DNA of 64,000 nt, from NCBI RefSeq assembly GCF_030063415.1, contig NZ_JASITA010000037.1, positions 1 to 64,000 of the forward strand, given 5' to 3'. This stretch comes from Streptomyces sp. H27-C3. GTDB lineage: Bacteria; Actinomycetota; Actinomycetes; Streptomycetales; Streptomycetaceae. This document shows, piece by piece, positions 33,017-42,429 of this stretch; position 1 is the stretch's first letter, and every line of letters starts with the position of its first letter. Position numbers and translations under genes: made by a program. The notes under the pieces are model-generated. The model saw only the letters and a program-made list of their open reading frames with translations, did not search any database and was not told where the DNA came from.

Positions 33017-35623
33017 CTACCGCGCCTGGCGCCGGCCTGGTTCTGCCGCCGCGCCTCGCGGTGCACCCTTGGGGCGCACCCGGCGCTGCAATCGCATCGC
33101 CACATATCCGAGAGCGGACAGCGCACACGCGATCAGCAGTTCGGTGAACCCCAGTGGCTCCGTACCGAGCAGGGCTCGCAGCGGCGGAAGGTACACGCCT
33201 GCGATCTGCAGGCCCATAGCTCCTGCCACGGCGAACAGAAGGAACGGATTGGCCAGGGTGCCGGGACGTACCCGGGAGCCGAGGGCCACGCCGAGCTGGG
33301 TCGCGCCCAGCACCAGGAAGAGCATGGACTGCCATGGTCGGCCGGTCTCGTGGGCCCAGATCGCGGCTACGAGTGCGGTTGTGGCGACGACCACTCCCAT
33401 GGCCAGGATCCGGGGCCACAGGCCGGCCCCCAGCACGCTCTGTTCCGGCGGTCGCGGAGGGCTGCGCATCACGTCGGGATCGACGGGCTCGGCACCGAGT
33501 GCGACACCGGGCAGGCCGTGGGTGAGGAGGTTGATCCACAGGATCTGCGCGGGCAGGAGTGGCAGTGGCATACCCAGGAAGGGACCGATGAGCATGACCA
33601 AGATCTCCGCAGTGCCGCCGGCCAGCGCGTACAGCAGGAACCGGCGCACATTGGCATAGACACGGCGCCCCTCTTCGACAGCTGATACGACGGAGGCCAA
33701 GTCGTCGTCGGCGAGCACCAAGTCAGCTGCCTGCCGCGCGACTTCGGTGCCGCGGCGGCCCATGGCGACGCCAATATCGGCCCGGCTCAGGGCAGGTCCG
33801 TCATTGACGCCGTCCCCCGTCATCGCCACGACGTGCCCGGCCTCGCGCCAGGCCTGAATGATGTCGAGCTTCTGCTCGGGGCTGGTACGCGCGAAGATCC
33901 GCGCACTCGTCAGTTCGCCCGCAGTGCCCTGCCGGATCTGGTCACCGGTGATGACGTCATCGTGGGCGTCGGCGATTCCGAGACGCTCGGCGACCGCAAG
34001 CGCCGTCAGCGGGTGGTCGCCGGTGATGAGTAGAGGGATGATACCGGCGTCACGGCAGGCGGCGACGGCCGCCGCCGCTTGGCTCCGGGGCGGGTCCACG
34101 ATAGCGACGAGGCCAAGCAGCGACAGACCTGTCTCCCAGCTCTCCCGGTTCTCGGGCAACGCATCACGTTCGGCCGTCGCGACGGCCAGCATCCGGTATC
34201 CGCGGCCGGCCAGTGCTTCCGCGCGGGCCGCAGCACGCTCCAGGATTTCCGGGTCGTCGTCCAACAGGGAAGCAACGAGCAGGGTTTCCGGTGCTCCCTT
34301 GCACACCAGACGGATCCCCCCGTCAGACCTCCTGTGTACGGTCGTCATGCGCTTGCGGTCACTGTCGAAGGGGATCTCGTCCACCCGGGGCAGCCGATGG
34401 TCGAGGACGGACCGGTTCAATCCGAGCTTGGCGCCCGCCGCGAGCAGAGCAGCCTCGGTGGGATCACCCAGCGCGAGCCAGGCATCGTCCTCGTCGGTCG
34501 ACTGCCGCACGCTCGCGTCGTTGCACAACATTGCGGCGCTGAGCAGTTTGGTCAGATCAGGCGCACTGTCTGTGACCATGGCCGTGCCATCGCGCACGAT
34601 GCGCCCGTCCGGCGCGTACCCGGTACCTGTGACCACCGCCTCACCCTGAGGTGTCCACAGCTGCTCGACGACCATCCGGCCCTCGGTCAGAGTCCCGGTC
34701 TTGTCCGTGGCTATGACGGTCACCGAACCCAACGTCTCCACCGCGGGCAGCCGCCGGACGATGGCGTGCCGCTCAGCCATCCGCCGGGCCCCAAGGGCCA
34801 GGGCCAGCGTCACGACGGCGGGCAGCGACTCGGGTACAGCGGCGACAGCGAGGCTGATCGCGGCCACCACCATGAGTTCCAGCGGCTGCCCCCGCACGAG
34901 TCCAAGAGCGAGCACCAGGGCACACAAGGCGACGGTGACCGCCGCCAGCATCCGGCCGAAGGACGCAAGACGGTGCTGCAGCGGGGTCAGGCCGGGAGCG
35001 GTGCCGAGCAACGACGCGATGCGGCCCGTCGCGCTGTGTGCCCCGGTGGCAGTGATCAGCACACGACCGCGGCCCCGCACGACAACCGTGCCTGATGCCA
35101 CCGTGCCATGCGCCTCGTCGCCGCCGGTGGTCTTCTCCACCGGCACCGACTCGCCCGTCAGCGAGGACTCATCCACGAGCAGTGCCGCCGCGTCCACCAC
35201 GTTGCCGTCTGCGGGGACGATGTCACCCTCCCCCAACAGCACCAAGTCACCCGGCACCACCTCTGACGACGCGAGGTGTTCCTCTTCACCGTCACGCACC
35301 ACCCGTGCCGCGGGCGCGCTCAGCGCCGTCAGGGCGGCAACCGCCTGCTCCGCCCGCATCTCCTGTGCCACGCCCACGGCAGTGTTCGCGATGATCACGA
35401 CCAGAATGACGACGGCGTCGGGCAGGTCCCCCGTGATGATCGTCAGCGCGGCGGCCACCAAGAGCACCAGGATCAGCGGATCCCGCAACTGTTGAAGCAC
35501 GCGCCGCCACATGGGGGTGCGTGGCTGGGCCGCGACTGCGTTGGGGCCATGCTCGACGAGCCGTCGGGCGGCCTCTCCCCGCGCCAGTCCCGCCGCCGCA
35601 GTCACGATCTGGTCCGTACTCAC
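33017..35623 (-). CDS. P-type cation-transporting ATPase (CtpF/Ca2+-ATPase-like)
   Basis: 868 residues; start GTG at 35623 with GGAGG six bases upstream, preferred over an adjacent TTG. All P-type landmarks are present: actuator LTGES, PESLPA in helix 4 (in place of PEGLP), phosphorylation site ATDKTGTLTEG near residue 308, nucleotide domain KGAPETLL, and MTGDGVNDGPAL. About ten helices, with six in the C-terminal half. The arrangement is that of P2-type (SERCA/PMR1-like) pumps such as CtpF of Mycobacterium, a member of the DosR regulon. The extreme C-terminus is basic. A candidate OsdR box lies 70 bases upstream. Cation specificity cannot be fixed from sequence alone. Confidence 0.93.
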   Translation of the reverse strand: MSTDQIVTAAAGLARGEAARRLVEHGPNAVAAQPRTPMWRRVLQQLRDPLILVLLVAAALTIITGDLPDAVVILVVIIANTAVGVAQEMRAEQAVAALTALSAPAARVVRDGEEEHLASSEVVPGDLVLLGEGDIVPADGNVVDAAALLVDESSLTGESVPVEKTTGGDEAHGTVASGTVVVRGRGRVLITATGAHSATGRIASLLGTAPGLTPLQHRLASFGRMLAAVTVALCALVLALGLVRGQPLELMVVAAISLAVAAVPESLPAVVTLALALGARRMAERHAIVRRLPAVETLGSVTVIATDKTGTLTEGRMVVEQLWTPQGEAVVTGTGYAPDGRIVRDGTAMVTDSAPDLTKLLSAAMLCNDASVRQSTDEDDAWLALGDPTEAALLAAGAKLGLNRSVLDHRLPRVDEIPFDSDRKRMTTVHRRSDGGIRLVCKGAPETLLVASLLDDDPEILERAAARAEALAGRGYRMLAVATAERDALPENRESWETGLSLLGLVAIVDPPRSQAAAAVAACRDAGIIPLLITGDHPLTALAVAERLGIADAHDDVITGDQIRQGTAGELTSARIFARTSPEQKLDIIQAWREAGHVVAMTGDGVNDGPALSRADIGVAMGRRGTEVARQAADLVLADDDLASVVSAVEEGRRVYANVRRFLLYALAGGTAEILVMLIGPFLGMPLPLLPAQILWINLLTHGLPGVALGAEPVDPDVMRSPPRPPEQSVLGAGLWPRILAMGVVVATTALVAAIWAHETGRPWQSMLFLVLGATQLGVALGSRVRPGTLANPFLLFAVAGAMGLQIAGVYLPPLRALLGTEPLGFTELLIACALSALGYVAMRLQRRVRPKGAPRGAAAEPGRRQAR

Positions 35624-35692
35624 CAACAGCCTCCAAGAGCCCCAGCATGGTCGCTCCCTCGCGACGCTACGCAGAGCGTTGGAGGCGTGACA

Positions 35693-35706
35693 GGGCCGAC
35701 CGGGCC
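35693..35706. promoter_or_regulatory. Candidate OsdR box before the P-type ATPase
   Basis: GGGCCG-AC-CGGGCC matches the island palindrome at 13 of 14 positions. It lies 70 bases before the GTG at 35623, in the 196-base gap after the phosphoketolase stop. Confidence 0.5.
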
Positions 35707-35819
35707 ACTCCCTGCCGGAATGCGGCGCTTCGTGTACGTCCCGCAGCTCAACAGGGCCGCGATTGTCGGCGGATGCCGGGGGATCGGCCGGAATCGGCAG
35801 TCACGACGGCGGCGGTCAG

Positions 35820-38243
35820 CTACTGCCTCCAGGTCCATTCGGCGACCTCGGGCAGGTCGACGCCGTGTTCGCGGATCCAGTTGTGGTGGCGGTAGCGGGC
35901 GTCGGCCATGTGCTGGCGCACCGTCGCGGCGCGTACGGCGAGGCCCGGTACCCGGTCGATGACGTCCATGACCAGGCGGTAGCGGTCGAGGTCGTTGCGG
36001 ACGACCATGTCGAAGGGGGTCGTGGTGGTGCCCTCCTCCTTGTAGCCACGCACGTGCAGGTGCGGGTGGTTGCTGCGGCGGTAGGCCAGGCGGTGGATCA
36101 GCCAGGGATAGCCGTGGTACGCGAAGATGACGGGCTTGTCGGGGGTGAACAGAGCGTCGTACTCGCTGTCGGTCATCCCGTGGGGGTGTTCCTCCTGCGG
36201 GAGCAGGCGTGCGATGTCGACGACGTTGACCACCCGTACGGTGAGTTCGGGCAGGTGGTGGCGGAGCAGCGACGCCGCGGCCAGTACTTCCAAGGTGGGA
36301 ACGTCGCCCGCACAGCCGAGGACCACGTCCGGCTCGCGGCGGTCGGACTCGGTTCCGGCCCACTCCCAGATGCCGGCGCCGCGGGCACAGTGCGCGCGGG
36401 CTGCGTCCAGGTCGAGCCAGTCGAAGCAGGGCTGTTTGCCGGCGACGACGACGTTGACGTAGTCGCGGCTGCGCAGCACGTGGTCCGCGACGGCCAGCAG
36501 AGTGTTTGCGTCCGGAGGGTAGTAGACGCGGACGACTTCGGGGCTCTTGTTCAGGACGTGGTCGACGAAGCCCGGGTCCTGGTGGGAGAAGCCGTTGTTG
36601 TCCTGGCGCCAGACATGCGAAGTGAGCAGGTAGTTCAGGGAGGCGATGGGGCGGCGCCAGGGCAGTCGGCGGGAGACGCGCAGCCACTTGATGTGCTGGT
36701 TCGCCATGGAGTCCACGATGTGCACGAACGCCTCGTAGCAGGAGAACAGTCCGTGCCTGCCGGTGAGGAGATAGCCCTCCAGCCAGCCTTGACAGGTGTG
36801 CTCGGACAGGATCTCCATCACCCTGCCGCCGCGTTCCAAGTGCTCATCGGTGTCGAGGACTTCGGCTTCCCACGCCTTGCCGCTGGCGCCGTAGACGGCC
36901 TGCAGGCGATTGGAGGCCGTCTCGTCCGGACCGACCAGACGGAAGTCGCGGCGTTCGCTCGTATCGGCCATCACCTGTTCCAGCAGATCACCGAGGACGC
37001 TTGTGGGTTCGTGCGGTCCGGCGCCGGGCTTGTCGACCGGGACGGCGAACCTCTCCAGTGGCGGGATCGGCAAATCGTGCAGCAACAGCCCGCCGTTGGC
37101 GTGCGCGTTCGCGCCCAGACGGCGATCGCCGCCGGGGATACACGCCAGGACGTCCTCCCGGGGACGCCCCCGTTCGTCGAAGAGCTCCTCGGGTCGGTAG
37201 GACCGCAACCACCGCTCCAACTGGCGCAGGTGTTCAGGGTTTTCACGGACTGCGGGCAGCGGCACCTGGTGAGAGCGCCAAGTGCCCTCCACAGGCAGAC
37301 CGTCGACCTCGGCGGGACCGGTCCAGCCCTTGGGGGTGCGCAGTACGATCACCGGCCATCGGGGCCGTACGGAAGCGCCTTCGCTACGGGCGGCATCCTG
37401 GAAGGCTGCGATACGGTCCAGGGCTTGGTCCATCGCCCGGGCCATCGCCTTGTGGACCTCTTCCGGCTGATCGCCGGTGACGTGGATGGGGTCGTGGCCG
37501 TAACCGCGCAGCAGGTCATCGAGTTCCGCCTCGGGGATACGTGCCAGCACCGTGGGGTTCGCGATCTTGTAGCCGTTCAGATGCAGGATCGGCAGCACGG
37601 CGCCGTCACGTACTGGATCAAGGAACTTGTTGGAGTGCCACGAGGCGGCCAACGGCCCCGTCTCGGCCTCCCCGTCACCGATCACACACGCCACCAGCAG
37701 ACCAGGGTTGTCCAACGCGGCCCCATAGGCGTGAGAGAGGGAGTAGCCCAGCTCGCCGCCCTCGTGGATGGAGCCCGGGGTCTCGGGGGCGACATGACTG
37801 GGGATCCCGCCGGGGAAGGAGAAGTGCCGGAACAGCCGGGCCATGCCGACGCCGTCCCGGGTGATATCGGGGTAGGTCTCGGTGTAGCTCCCCTCCAACC
37901 ACGAGTTGGCGACCACGGCCGGGCCGCCGTGGCCGGGGCCCCAGACGCAGATCGCGTCCAAGTCCCGCGCTTTGATGACACGGTTCAGGTGTGTGTGGAC
38001 CAGATTCAGTCCCGGCGATGTGCCCCAGTGACCCAGCAACCGCGGCTTGACGTGTTCCGGAGAGAGGGGTTCTGCCAGCAGGGGGTTGGCCATCAGGTAG
38101 ATCTGACCAACGGCCAGAAAGTTCGCCGCCCGCCAATGGGCATCCAGCGCCCGCAGCTCCTCCTCGCCGAGCGTCGACGGCGAGGTTTCGGATGGCGTGG
38201 CCGTACGGGGTTGGGTGGGCGTGCTGGATTGGTCCTGGCGCAT
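35820..38243 (-). CDS. Xylulose-5-phosphate/fructose-6-phosphate phosphoketolase
   Basis: 807 residues, the normal family length. Visible motifs include [37 protein letters not shown], the ThDP-binding stretch [20 protein letters not shown] and the C-terminal [13 protein letters not shown] and [19 protein letters not shown]. The enzyme is cytosolic and thiamine diphosphate-dependent. It splits sugar phosphates with phosphate to acetyl phosphate, giving ATP through acetate kinase, which suits oxygen limitation. It is transcribed in the same direction as the CBS and cyclic-nucleotide genes, 168 bases after the former. No damage is seen. Its presence with ATPase, Usp and CBS proteins is typical of the dormancy island. 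Confidence 0.96.
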   Translation of the reverse strand: MRQDQSSTPTQPRTATPSETSPSTLGEEELRALDAHWRAANFLAVGQIYLMANPLLAEPLSPEHVKPRLLGHWGTSPGLNLVHTHLNRVIKARDLDAICVWGPGHGGPAVVANSWLEGSYTETYPDITRDGVGMARLFRHFSFPGGIPSHVAPETPGSIHEGGELGYSLSHAYGAALDNPGLLVACVIGDGEAETGPLAASWHSNKFLDPVRDGAVLPILHLNGYKIANPTVLARIPEAELDDLLRGYGHDPIHVTGDQPEEVHKAMARAMDQALDRIAAFQDAARSEGASVRPRWPVIVLRTPKGWTGPAEVDGLPVEGTWRSHQVPLPAVRENPEHLRQLERWLRSYRPEELFDERGRPREDVLACIPGGDRRLGANAHANGGLLLHDLPIPPLERFAVPVDKPGAGPHEPTSVLGDLLEQVMADTSERRDFRLVGPDETASNRLQAVYGASGKAWEAEVLDTDEHLERGGRVMEILSEHTCQGWLEGYLLTGRHGLFSCYEAFVHIVDSMANQHIKWLRVSRRLPWRRPIASLNYLLTSHVWRQDNNGFSHQDPGFVDHVLNKSPEVVRVYYPPDANTLLAVADHVLRSRDYVNVVVAGKQPCFDWLDLDAARAHCARGAGIWEWAGTESDRREPDVVLGCAGDVPTLEVLAAASLLRHHLPELTVRVVNVVDIARLLPQEEHPHGMTDSEYDALFTPDKPVIFAYHGYPWLIHRLAYRRSNHPHLHVRGYKEEGTTTTPFDMVVRNDLDRYRLVMDVIDRVPGLAVRAATVRQHMADARYRHHNWIREHGVDLPEVAEWTWRQ

Positions 38244-38411
38244 GAAGAGCCCTCTCCGAAGGTCTTTGAGTCGCTCGGTCGATCCATGGTCCGGTGCTTC
38301 GCTGCCCGCAAGTGGTGACGGCCGGTTACGGCGCCCTTGGGGTGATCGGCGTGATCAGCAGCTTTCCGAGTTCGTGACCCACCGGGTCGGCGAGGAGCAG
38401 GCGAAAGCCAC

Positions 38412-38732
38412 TTACGCTGCTCCCGCCAGTTCGTTGCCTTCCTGGCTCGGCGTCCAGTCGACGTCCACGACGCCGGGCACTGCACGGACCAGGCGGGCCG
38501 CGATCGGCAGCAGCCGGGTGTCGGTGAGGTCGCTGTCGCGGAACTCCTCCTTGGGGAGCGGGTCCGCCTCGGATACGACGCCGATGACTCGGCTTTCGGT
38601 GTCGAGGACCGGCAGGGCGCTGACCTTCCACCGGGCCAGGGTCTCGACGATCTCCTCGAACGGTGCGTCCCGAAGTATGGAGACCGCCGGGTGGGACATC
38701 ACGTCGCTGACGAAGCAGGGCGGGCGGTTCAT
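38412..38732 (-). CDS. Shortened CBS-domain protein with a BON-like tail
   Basis: 106 residues; ATG at 38732 with GGAGA about 5 bases upstream. The first 62 residues are one CBS motif set (VSDVMSHPAVSILRDAPFEE, VSALPVLDTESRVIGVVSEA). Where a second CBS domain is expected, the sequence jumps after KEEFRDSDLTD to IAARLVRAVPGVVDVDW, which is the end of a BON domain. Compared with the 242-residue relative at 22480-23208 about 130 residues are missing in frame. The protein may still be made but could not form the usual intramolecular CBS pair. It follows the cyclic-nucleotide-binding gene by 10 bases. Confidence 0.72.
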   Translation of the reverse strand: MNRPPCFVSDVMSHPAVSILRDAPFEEIVETLARWKVSALPVLDTESRVIGVVSEADPLPKEEFRDSDLTDTRLLPIAARLVRAVPGVVDVDWTPSQEGNELAGAA

Positions 38733-38742
38733 CGGTGTCTCC

Positions 38743-39210
38743 TCAGCGCAGATGATGCGTGTTGCCACTGCCGTAGGGTCCGTAAAGGTCAAGCAGTCGC
38801 ACCCGGGTGGCTCGCAGCCGCTGTCCGATCACCTCGGCCACACGGCTGACGAGTGCCTGGCCGAGCTCCGGGTCCTCGGCGCACAGCGCCCGCACCGCCA
38901 TCGCGTCGAATTCAAGCGCCCGCACCTCGGTGGCCGCCTCGGCACCCAGGTGCCAGCTGTACGGAGGAAAGAGCCACGACCAGCCCACCAGGTCTCCCGG
39001 CCCCAGCGACTCGACGACTGCTGCCTGCCGGCCGGGCACGTGCAGGTCCAAATGGACGCTGCCCGTCTGAATGATCCAGAACCGGTCGGCGCGGTGACCC
39101 TCTTCGAAGATCCGTGTGCCTGCCGGGAAAACAGTTTGGCCCGCCAGATCCAGCAGCCGATCGCGGCCTCCGGGCGGCAGAACGTTCAGAATGTCGGTGG
39201 CGCTGATCAT
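38743..39210 (-). CDS. Cyclic nucleotide-binding domain protein (Crp-like sensor without HTH)
   Basis: 155 residues; ATG at 39210 with GGAGG five bases upstream. A single cNMP-binding beta-roll is visible: VFPAGTRIFEEGHRADRFWI, IQTGSVHLDLHVPGRQAAVV and ESLGPGDLVGWSWLFPPYSW. A helix then runs to the end (ELGQALVSRVAEVIGQRLRA). The Crp DNA-binding domain is absent and the end is a natural stop, so it is a sensor or partner subunit and not a classical regulator. It heads an operon with the short CBS gene. A perfect-arm candidate OsdR box lies about 95 bases upstream. Confidence 0.88.
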   Translation of the reverse strand: MISATDILNVLPPGGRDRLLDLAGQTVFPAGTRIFEEGHRADRFWIIQTGSVHLDLHVPGRQAAVVESLGPGDLVGWSWLFPPYSWHLGAEAATEVRALEFDAMAVRALCAEDPELGQALVSRVAEVIGQRLRATRVRLLDLYGPYGSGNTHHLR

Positions 39211-39303
39211 GCTGCCTCCGTTCGCCAGACCACGCCATCCCGCGTGCGGCGCATGGTCTCGCTGTCTCACATTCAACGTAAGCTGCGGCATTTTTCGGCG
39301 GAA

Positions 39304-39319
39304 GGGGCCAAGCGGCCCC
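39304..39319. promoter_or_regulatory. Candidate OsdR box before the cyclic-nucleotide-binding gene
   Basis: GGGGCCAAGCGGCCCC contains GGGCCA-AG-CGGCCC, matching the island palindrome at 13 of 14 positions. It lies between the minus-strand operon start at 39210 and the plus-strand alcohol dehydrogenase remnant, so it could act in either direction. Confidence 0.55.
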
Positions 39320-39379
39320 ACGGCGCGGGCCCGCCGGTCCCCGTTGGGCCGAGCAAGCAGAGTTGGGCCTGAATCCCGA

Positions 39380-39911
39380 CCGATGTCGTCATACGTGTGG
39401 ACACCACCACTGTCTGCGGCACCGACCTGCACATCCTCAAGAGCGACGTGCCCGCAGTGGCCCCGGGGACGGTCCTGGGGCAGGCGGTCGGCGAGGCGGG
39501 TGACCGACCCTGCTCGCCTTGTCGAGGACCCCGCCGAAGGCCTGGGGGCCGATGTGGTGGTCGAGGCGGTCGGTGTGCCGGACAGCTTCGAGCTGTACAC
39601 CCGATTGGTCCGGCCCGGCGGGCGGGTCGCCAATGCGGGCTTCCACGGCAAGCCCGCGACCCTCCATCTGGAAAGATCTGCGGACCAAGAACGTGACCAT
39701 CACCACCGGTCTCGTGGACACCTACTCCATACCGGTGCTGCTGCGCGTGCTGGCCTCCGGCCGGCTACCGGCCACCTCACTCGTGACCCACCGCTTCGAG
39801 CTCGGACAGCTGGAAGAGGCCTACGACGTCTTCTCCCGGTCCGCCCACACCGGAGCCCTGAAGGTCGTCCTCGGAGGGCCGCGGCACGACGCGGTGACAC
39901 TGCCCGCGTGA
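39380..39911 (+). pseudogene. Broken zinc alcohol dehydrogenase
   Basis: The plus strand begins within the gene (VVIRVDTTTVCGTDLHILKS, DVPAVAPGTVLGQAVGE), then jumps with a large internal deletion to LGADVVVEAVGVPDSFELYT and RLVRPGGRVANAGFHGKPAT. After one more frame change it reads LRTKNVTITTGLVDTYSIPV, and ends FELGQLEEAYDVFSRSAHTG, ALKVVL. The catalytic Cys of CGTD remains, but the structural zinc region and Rossmann glycine motif are deleted. Two lesions plus a missing start make it non-functional. It marks the right edge of the island. Confidence 0.85.
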
Positions 39912-40337
39912 CACCCGCGCCGCGGGGCGCGGGACGGAATCCGCCCAGTCACGGAGTACACCTGGGCCTGGGACGGTTGACCGACACTGTGGACCGGCAC
40001 AAGCGGTGCGCGGAGCGCGTCACCCCGAGCGAAGCAGCGGACGGGGACGTCGGGGACGTCCACTCTCCGTCAAGGATGTCCACCGCGATACGTGGAGGGC
40101 CCAACACGCGATGACAGCGAAGACTCCTCCGCCTCGGACAACCAGGCCGATCGGAATCCCGGCCAGGCCGGGTCGGCTCCAGCGCGCCGGTGATCTTGAG
40201 TAACGAGTCCGACACCTACGCCTAGGAGTGCCGGACAGGCGCCATCCGGCATCAACCCAGCAGGGGTGAGCATCGCCCCAGGCTGCTGCCGGGCAACGAG
40301 CTTTTCCGCTCGGCCATTCGGCTGCCTAGAGTGCCCC
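39912..40337. other. Intergenic stretch at the right edge of the island
   Basis: 426 bases. No frame has convincing codon bias or similarity. The S9 peptidase promoter must lie near its right end; I see no clear promoter motif or direct repeat that would mark an attachment site. Confidence 0.45.
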
Positions 40338-42368
40338 ATGGATCTCCACGGCTTCCCGCTCCAGTTCGCCCGCACCCGTCGTTTCTCGCTGGGCGCGCCG
40401 CACAGCTTCACGGTCTCGCCCGACGGCGAGCGGGTGCTTTTCGTCCGTACGGACAGCGGAACGGACGCGGTGAGCAGGCTCTGGCTGTACGAGGCCGGGC
40501 AGGAGCGGGCCCTCACCGGCCCGGACGTCGCGGCGTACGCGACGGACCGCGCGGCGCGCTTCGCCGCATACGCGACCGGTGGTGAGCTCTGGGGCGTGCG
40601 GACGGACGCGAGCGCCCCGCGCCTCATCCCCACGGCGCACCCCGCCCTGGACCCGCGCCCCTCACCGGACGGCACTCTGATCGCGTACGTCGCCGGGGGC
40701 GCCCTGCGCGTCGTACGCGCCGACGGGACGGCTGACCGGCCGCTGACGGAGCCGGAGGGCCCGGATGTGACCTACGGCCTGCCGGATCATGTCGCGGCCG
40801 AATCCATCGGCAGGTCACGCGGCTACTGGTGGTCCCCCGAGAGCGACGCGCTGCTCGTCAGCCGTGTCGATACGTCGATGGTCTGCCGCTGGTACATCGC
40901 CGACCCGGCGAACCCGGCGACAGCGCCCCGCGCGGTCCGCTATCCGGCGGCGGGCACGGCCAACGCGGAGACCTCGCTGCACCTCGTCACGGTCGAGGGC
41001 TCGCGCACTCCCGTCCTCCTGCCGCACGCGGCGCCCCGGGAGGAGGCCCCGCCCGGCGTCTGGAACGACCCCGCCTTCGAGTACGTCGTCGCGGCCTCCT
41101 GGGAGGGCCGCGATCCCGTCGCCAGCCTCCAGAGCCGGGACCAGCGCACGGCCTGGACGGGCAGCGTCGACCCGGTGACCGGCGCCTTCGAGCCGCTGTC
41201 GCGACTGACCGACCCCGAATGGGTGGAGTTCCAGCCGGGCACACCCCTGCACACCGCGTCGGGACTGCGGGTGGAGCCCTCGCCGCGTGGTGACGCCCGG
41301 GGAATCCGGATCGGCGGCGCCCACAGCCCGACCGGACTCCAGGTCCGCGAGGTGCTCGGCGCGGTGCACGAGCGGGTGTGGTTCACCGCGAGCGAGGAGC
41401 CGACCGAGGTCCATGTCTGGTCGCACGATCCGCGCAGCGGCTTCGTCAGGCTGACGGACGAACCGGGGGTGCACACGGCCGCAGCCGGGGGCGACACGGT
41501 CGTGGTCGACAGCAGGACGCCCGAAGGCCAGAAAGTGACCGTCCTGCGCGGCGGCGCCGCCGTCGGCCGGATCACGGTGCTCACCGAGGAACCGCTGGTC
41601 GTACCCCGCCCGCTCCACCTGACTCTCGGCGAACGGGAACTGCGCGGCCGGCTCCACCTGCCGTCCTGGTACGAAACGGGTTCGGGCCGGCTGCCGGTGC
41701 TGCTCAGCCCGTACGCCGGCCCCGGCATGCAGGTGGTGACCAGGGCCAGGACGTGGCACACGGCGGTGTGCCAGTGGTACGCCGAGCAGGGCTTCGCCGT
41801 ACTGGTCACGGACGGGCGCGGCACACCGGGGCGCGGCGTGGACTGGCAGCGGACCATCCTGGGCGACCGGCTGGGCCCCGTACTGGACGACCAGATCGAC
41901 GCACTGCACGCGGCGGCCGGGCGCCACGACGCCCTGGACCTGGAGCGGGTGGCCGTCCGTGGCTGGTCGTTCAGCGGCTATCTGGCGGCGGGCGCGGTAC
42001 TGCACCGGCCCGATGTCTTTCACGCCGCGGTCGCGGGCGCCGCGCCGAGCGACCGCCGGCTGTACGACACGTACTGGGAAGAGCGATTCCTGGGGCACCC
42101 GAACGTCCAGCCCGAGAACTACGAGCGCTCCTCACTCCTCCCGTACGCGGACCGGCTGACCCGGCCGCTGATGCTGGTGCACGGGCTCGCGGACGGCAAC
42201 GTGTTTCCCGCGCACACGCTGCGGCTGTCCCGGGCGTTGCTCGCCGCCGGTCGGCCGCACACCGTGCTGCCGCTTTCCGGGACGGGCCATGTGGTCGCCG
42301 GGGAGGGAGTGGCCGACACATTCCTGCTGCTGGAACTCGACTTCCTCAAAAAGTCGCTCGGCGTCTGA
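40338..42368 (+). CDS. S9 family prolyl oligopeptidase (DPP IV-like)
   Basis: 676 residues; start ATG at 40338. The N-terminal two thirds is a beta-propeller of the DPP IV type (DGERVLFVRTDSGTDAVSRL, SRGYWWSPESDALLVSRVDT). The C-terminal alpha/beta hydrolase domain from about 430 has LPVLLSPYAGPGMQ, VTDGRGTPGRG, the nucleophile elbow GWSFSGYLA with Ser544, then LMLVHGLADGNVFPAHT and the final His in TGHVVAG. It has no signal peptide, so it would act in the cytosol on proline-containing oligopeptides. Complete and undamaged. It stands alone, 61 bases before the Rieske gene. Confidence 0.94.
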   Translation: MDLHGFPLQFARTRRFSLGAPHSFTVSPDGERVLFVRTDSGTDAVSRLWLYEAGQERALTGPDVAAYATDRAARFAAYATGGELWGVRTDASAPRLIPTAHPALDPRPSPDGTLIAYVAGGALRVVRADGTADRPLTEPEGPDVTYGLPDHVAAESIGRSRGYWWSPESDALLVSRVDTSMVCRWYIADPANPATAPRAVRYPAAGTANAETSLHLVTVEGSRTPVLLPHAAPREEAPPGVWNDPAFEYVVAASWEGRDPVASLQSRDQRTAWTGSVDPVTGAFEPLSRLTDPEWVEFQPGTPLHTASGLRVEPSPRGDARGIRIGGAHSPTGLQVREVLGAVHERVWFTASEEPTEVHVWSHDPRSGFVRLTDEPGVHTAAAGGDTVVVDSRTPEGQKVTVLRGGAAVGRITVLTEEPLVVPRPLHLTLGERELRGRLHLPSWYETGSGRLPVLLSPYAGPGMQVVTRARTWHTAVCQWYAEQGFAVLVTDGRGTPGRGVDWQRTILGDRLGPVLDDQIDALHAAAGRHDALDLERVAVRGWSFSGYLAAGAVLHRPDVFHAAVAGAAPSDRRLYDTYWEERFLGHPNVQPENYERSSLLPYADRLTRPLMLVHGLADGNVFPAHTLRLSRALLAAGRPHTVLPLSGTGHVVAGEGVADTFLLLELDFLKKSLGV

Positions 42369-42429
42369 ACACAATGCCCTTGGCGCGCGTACAACATCAC
42401 ATAGCCAGCAGCGGAAGGGGAATGCCGAC

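Noticed and set aside
15953-39911. Island as an integrated plasmid, phage or transposon
   Set aside because: No integrase, transposase, tRNA or flanking direct repeat was recognised; it is called accessory only on gene content and decay.
39949-40215. Minus-strand 88-codon frame at the island edge
   Set aside because: No motif and no ribosome site; likely chance frame.
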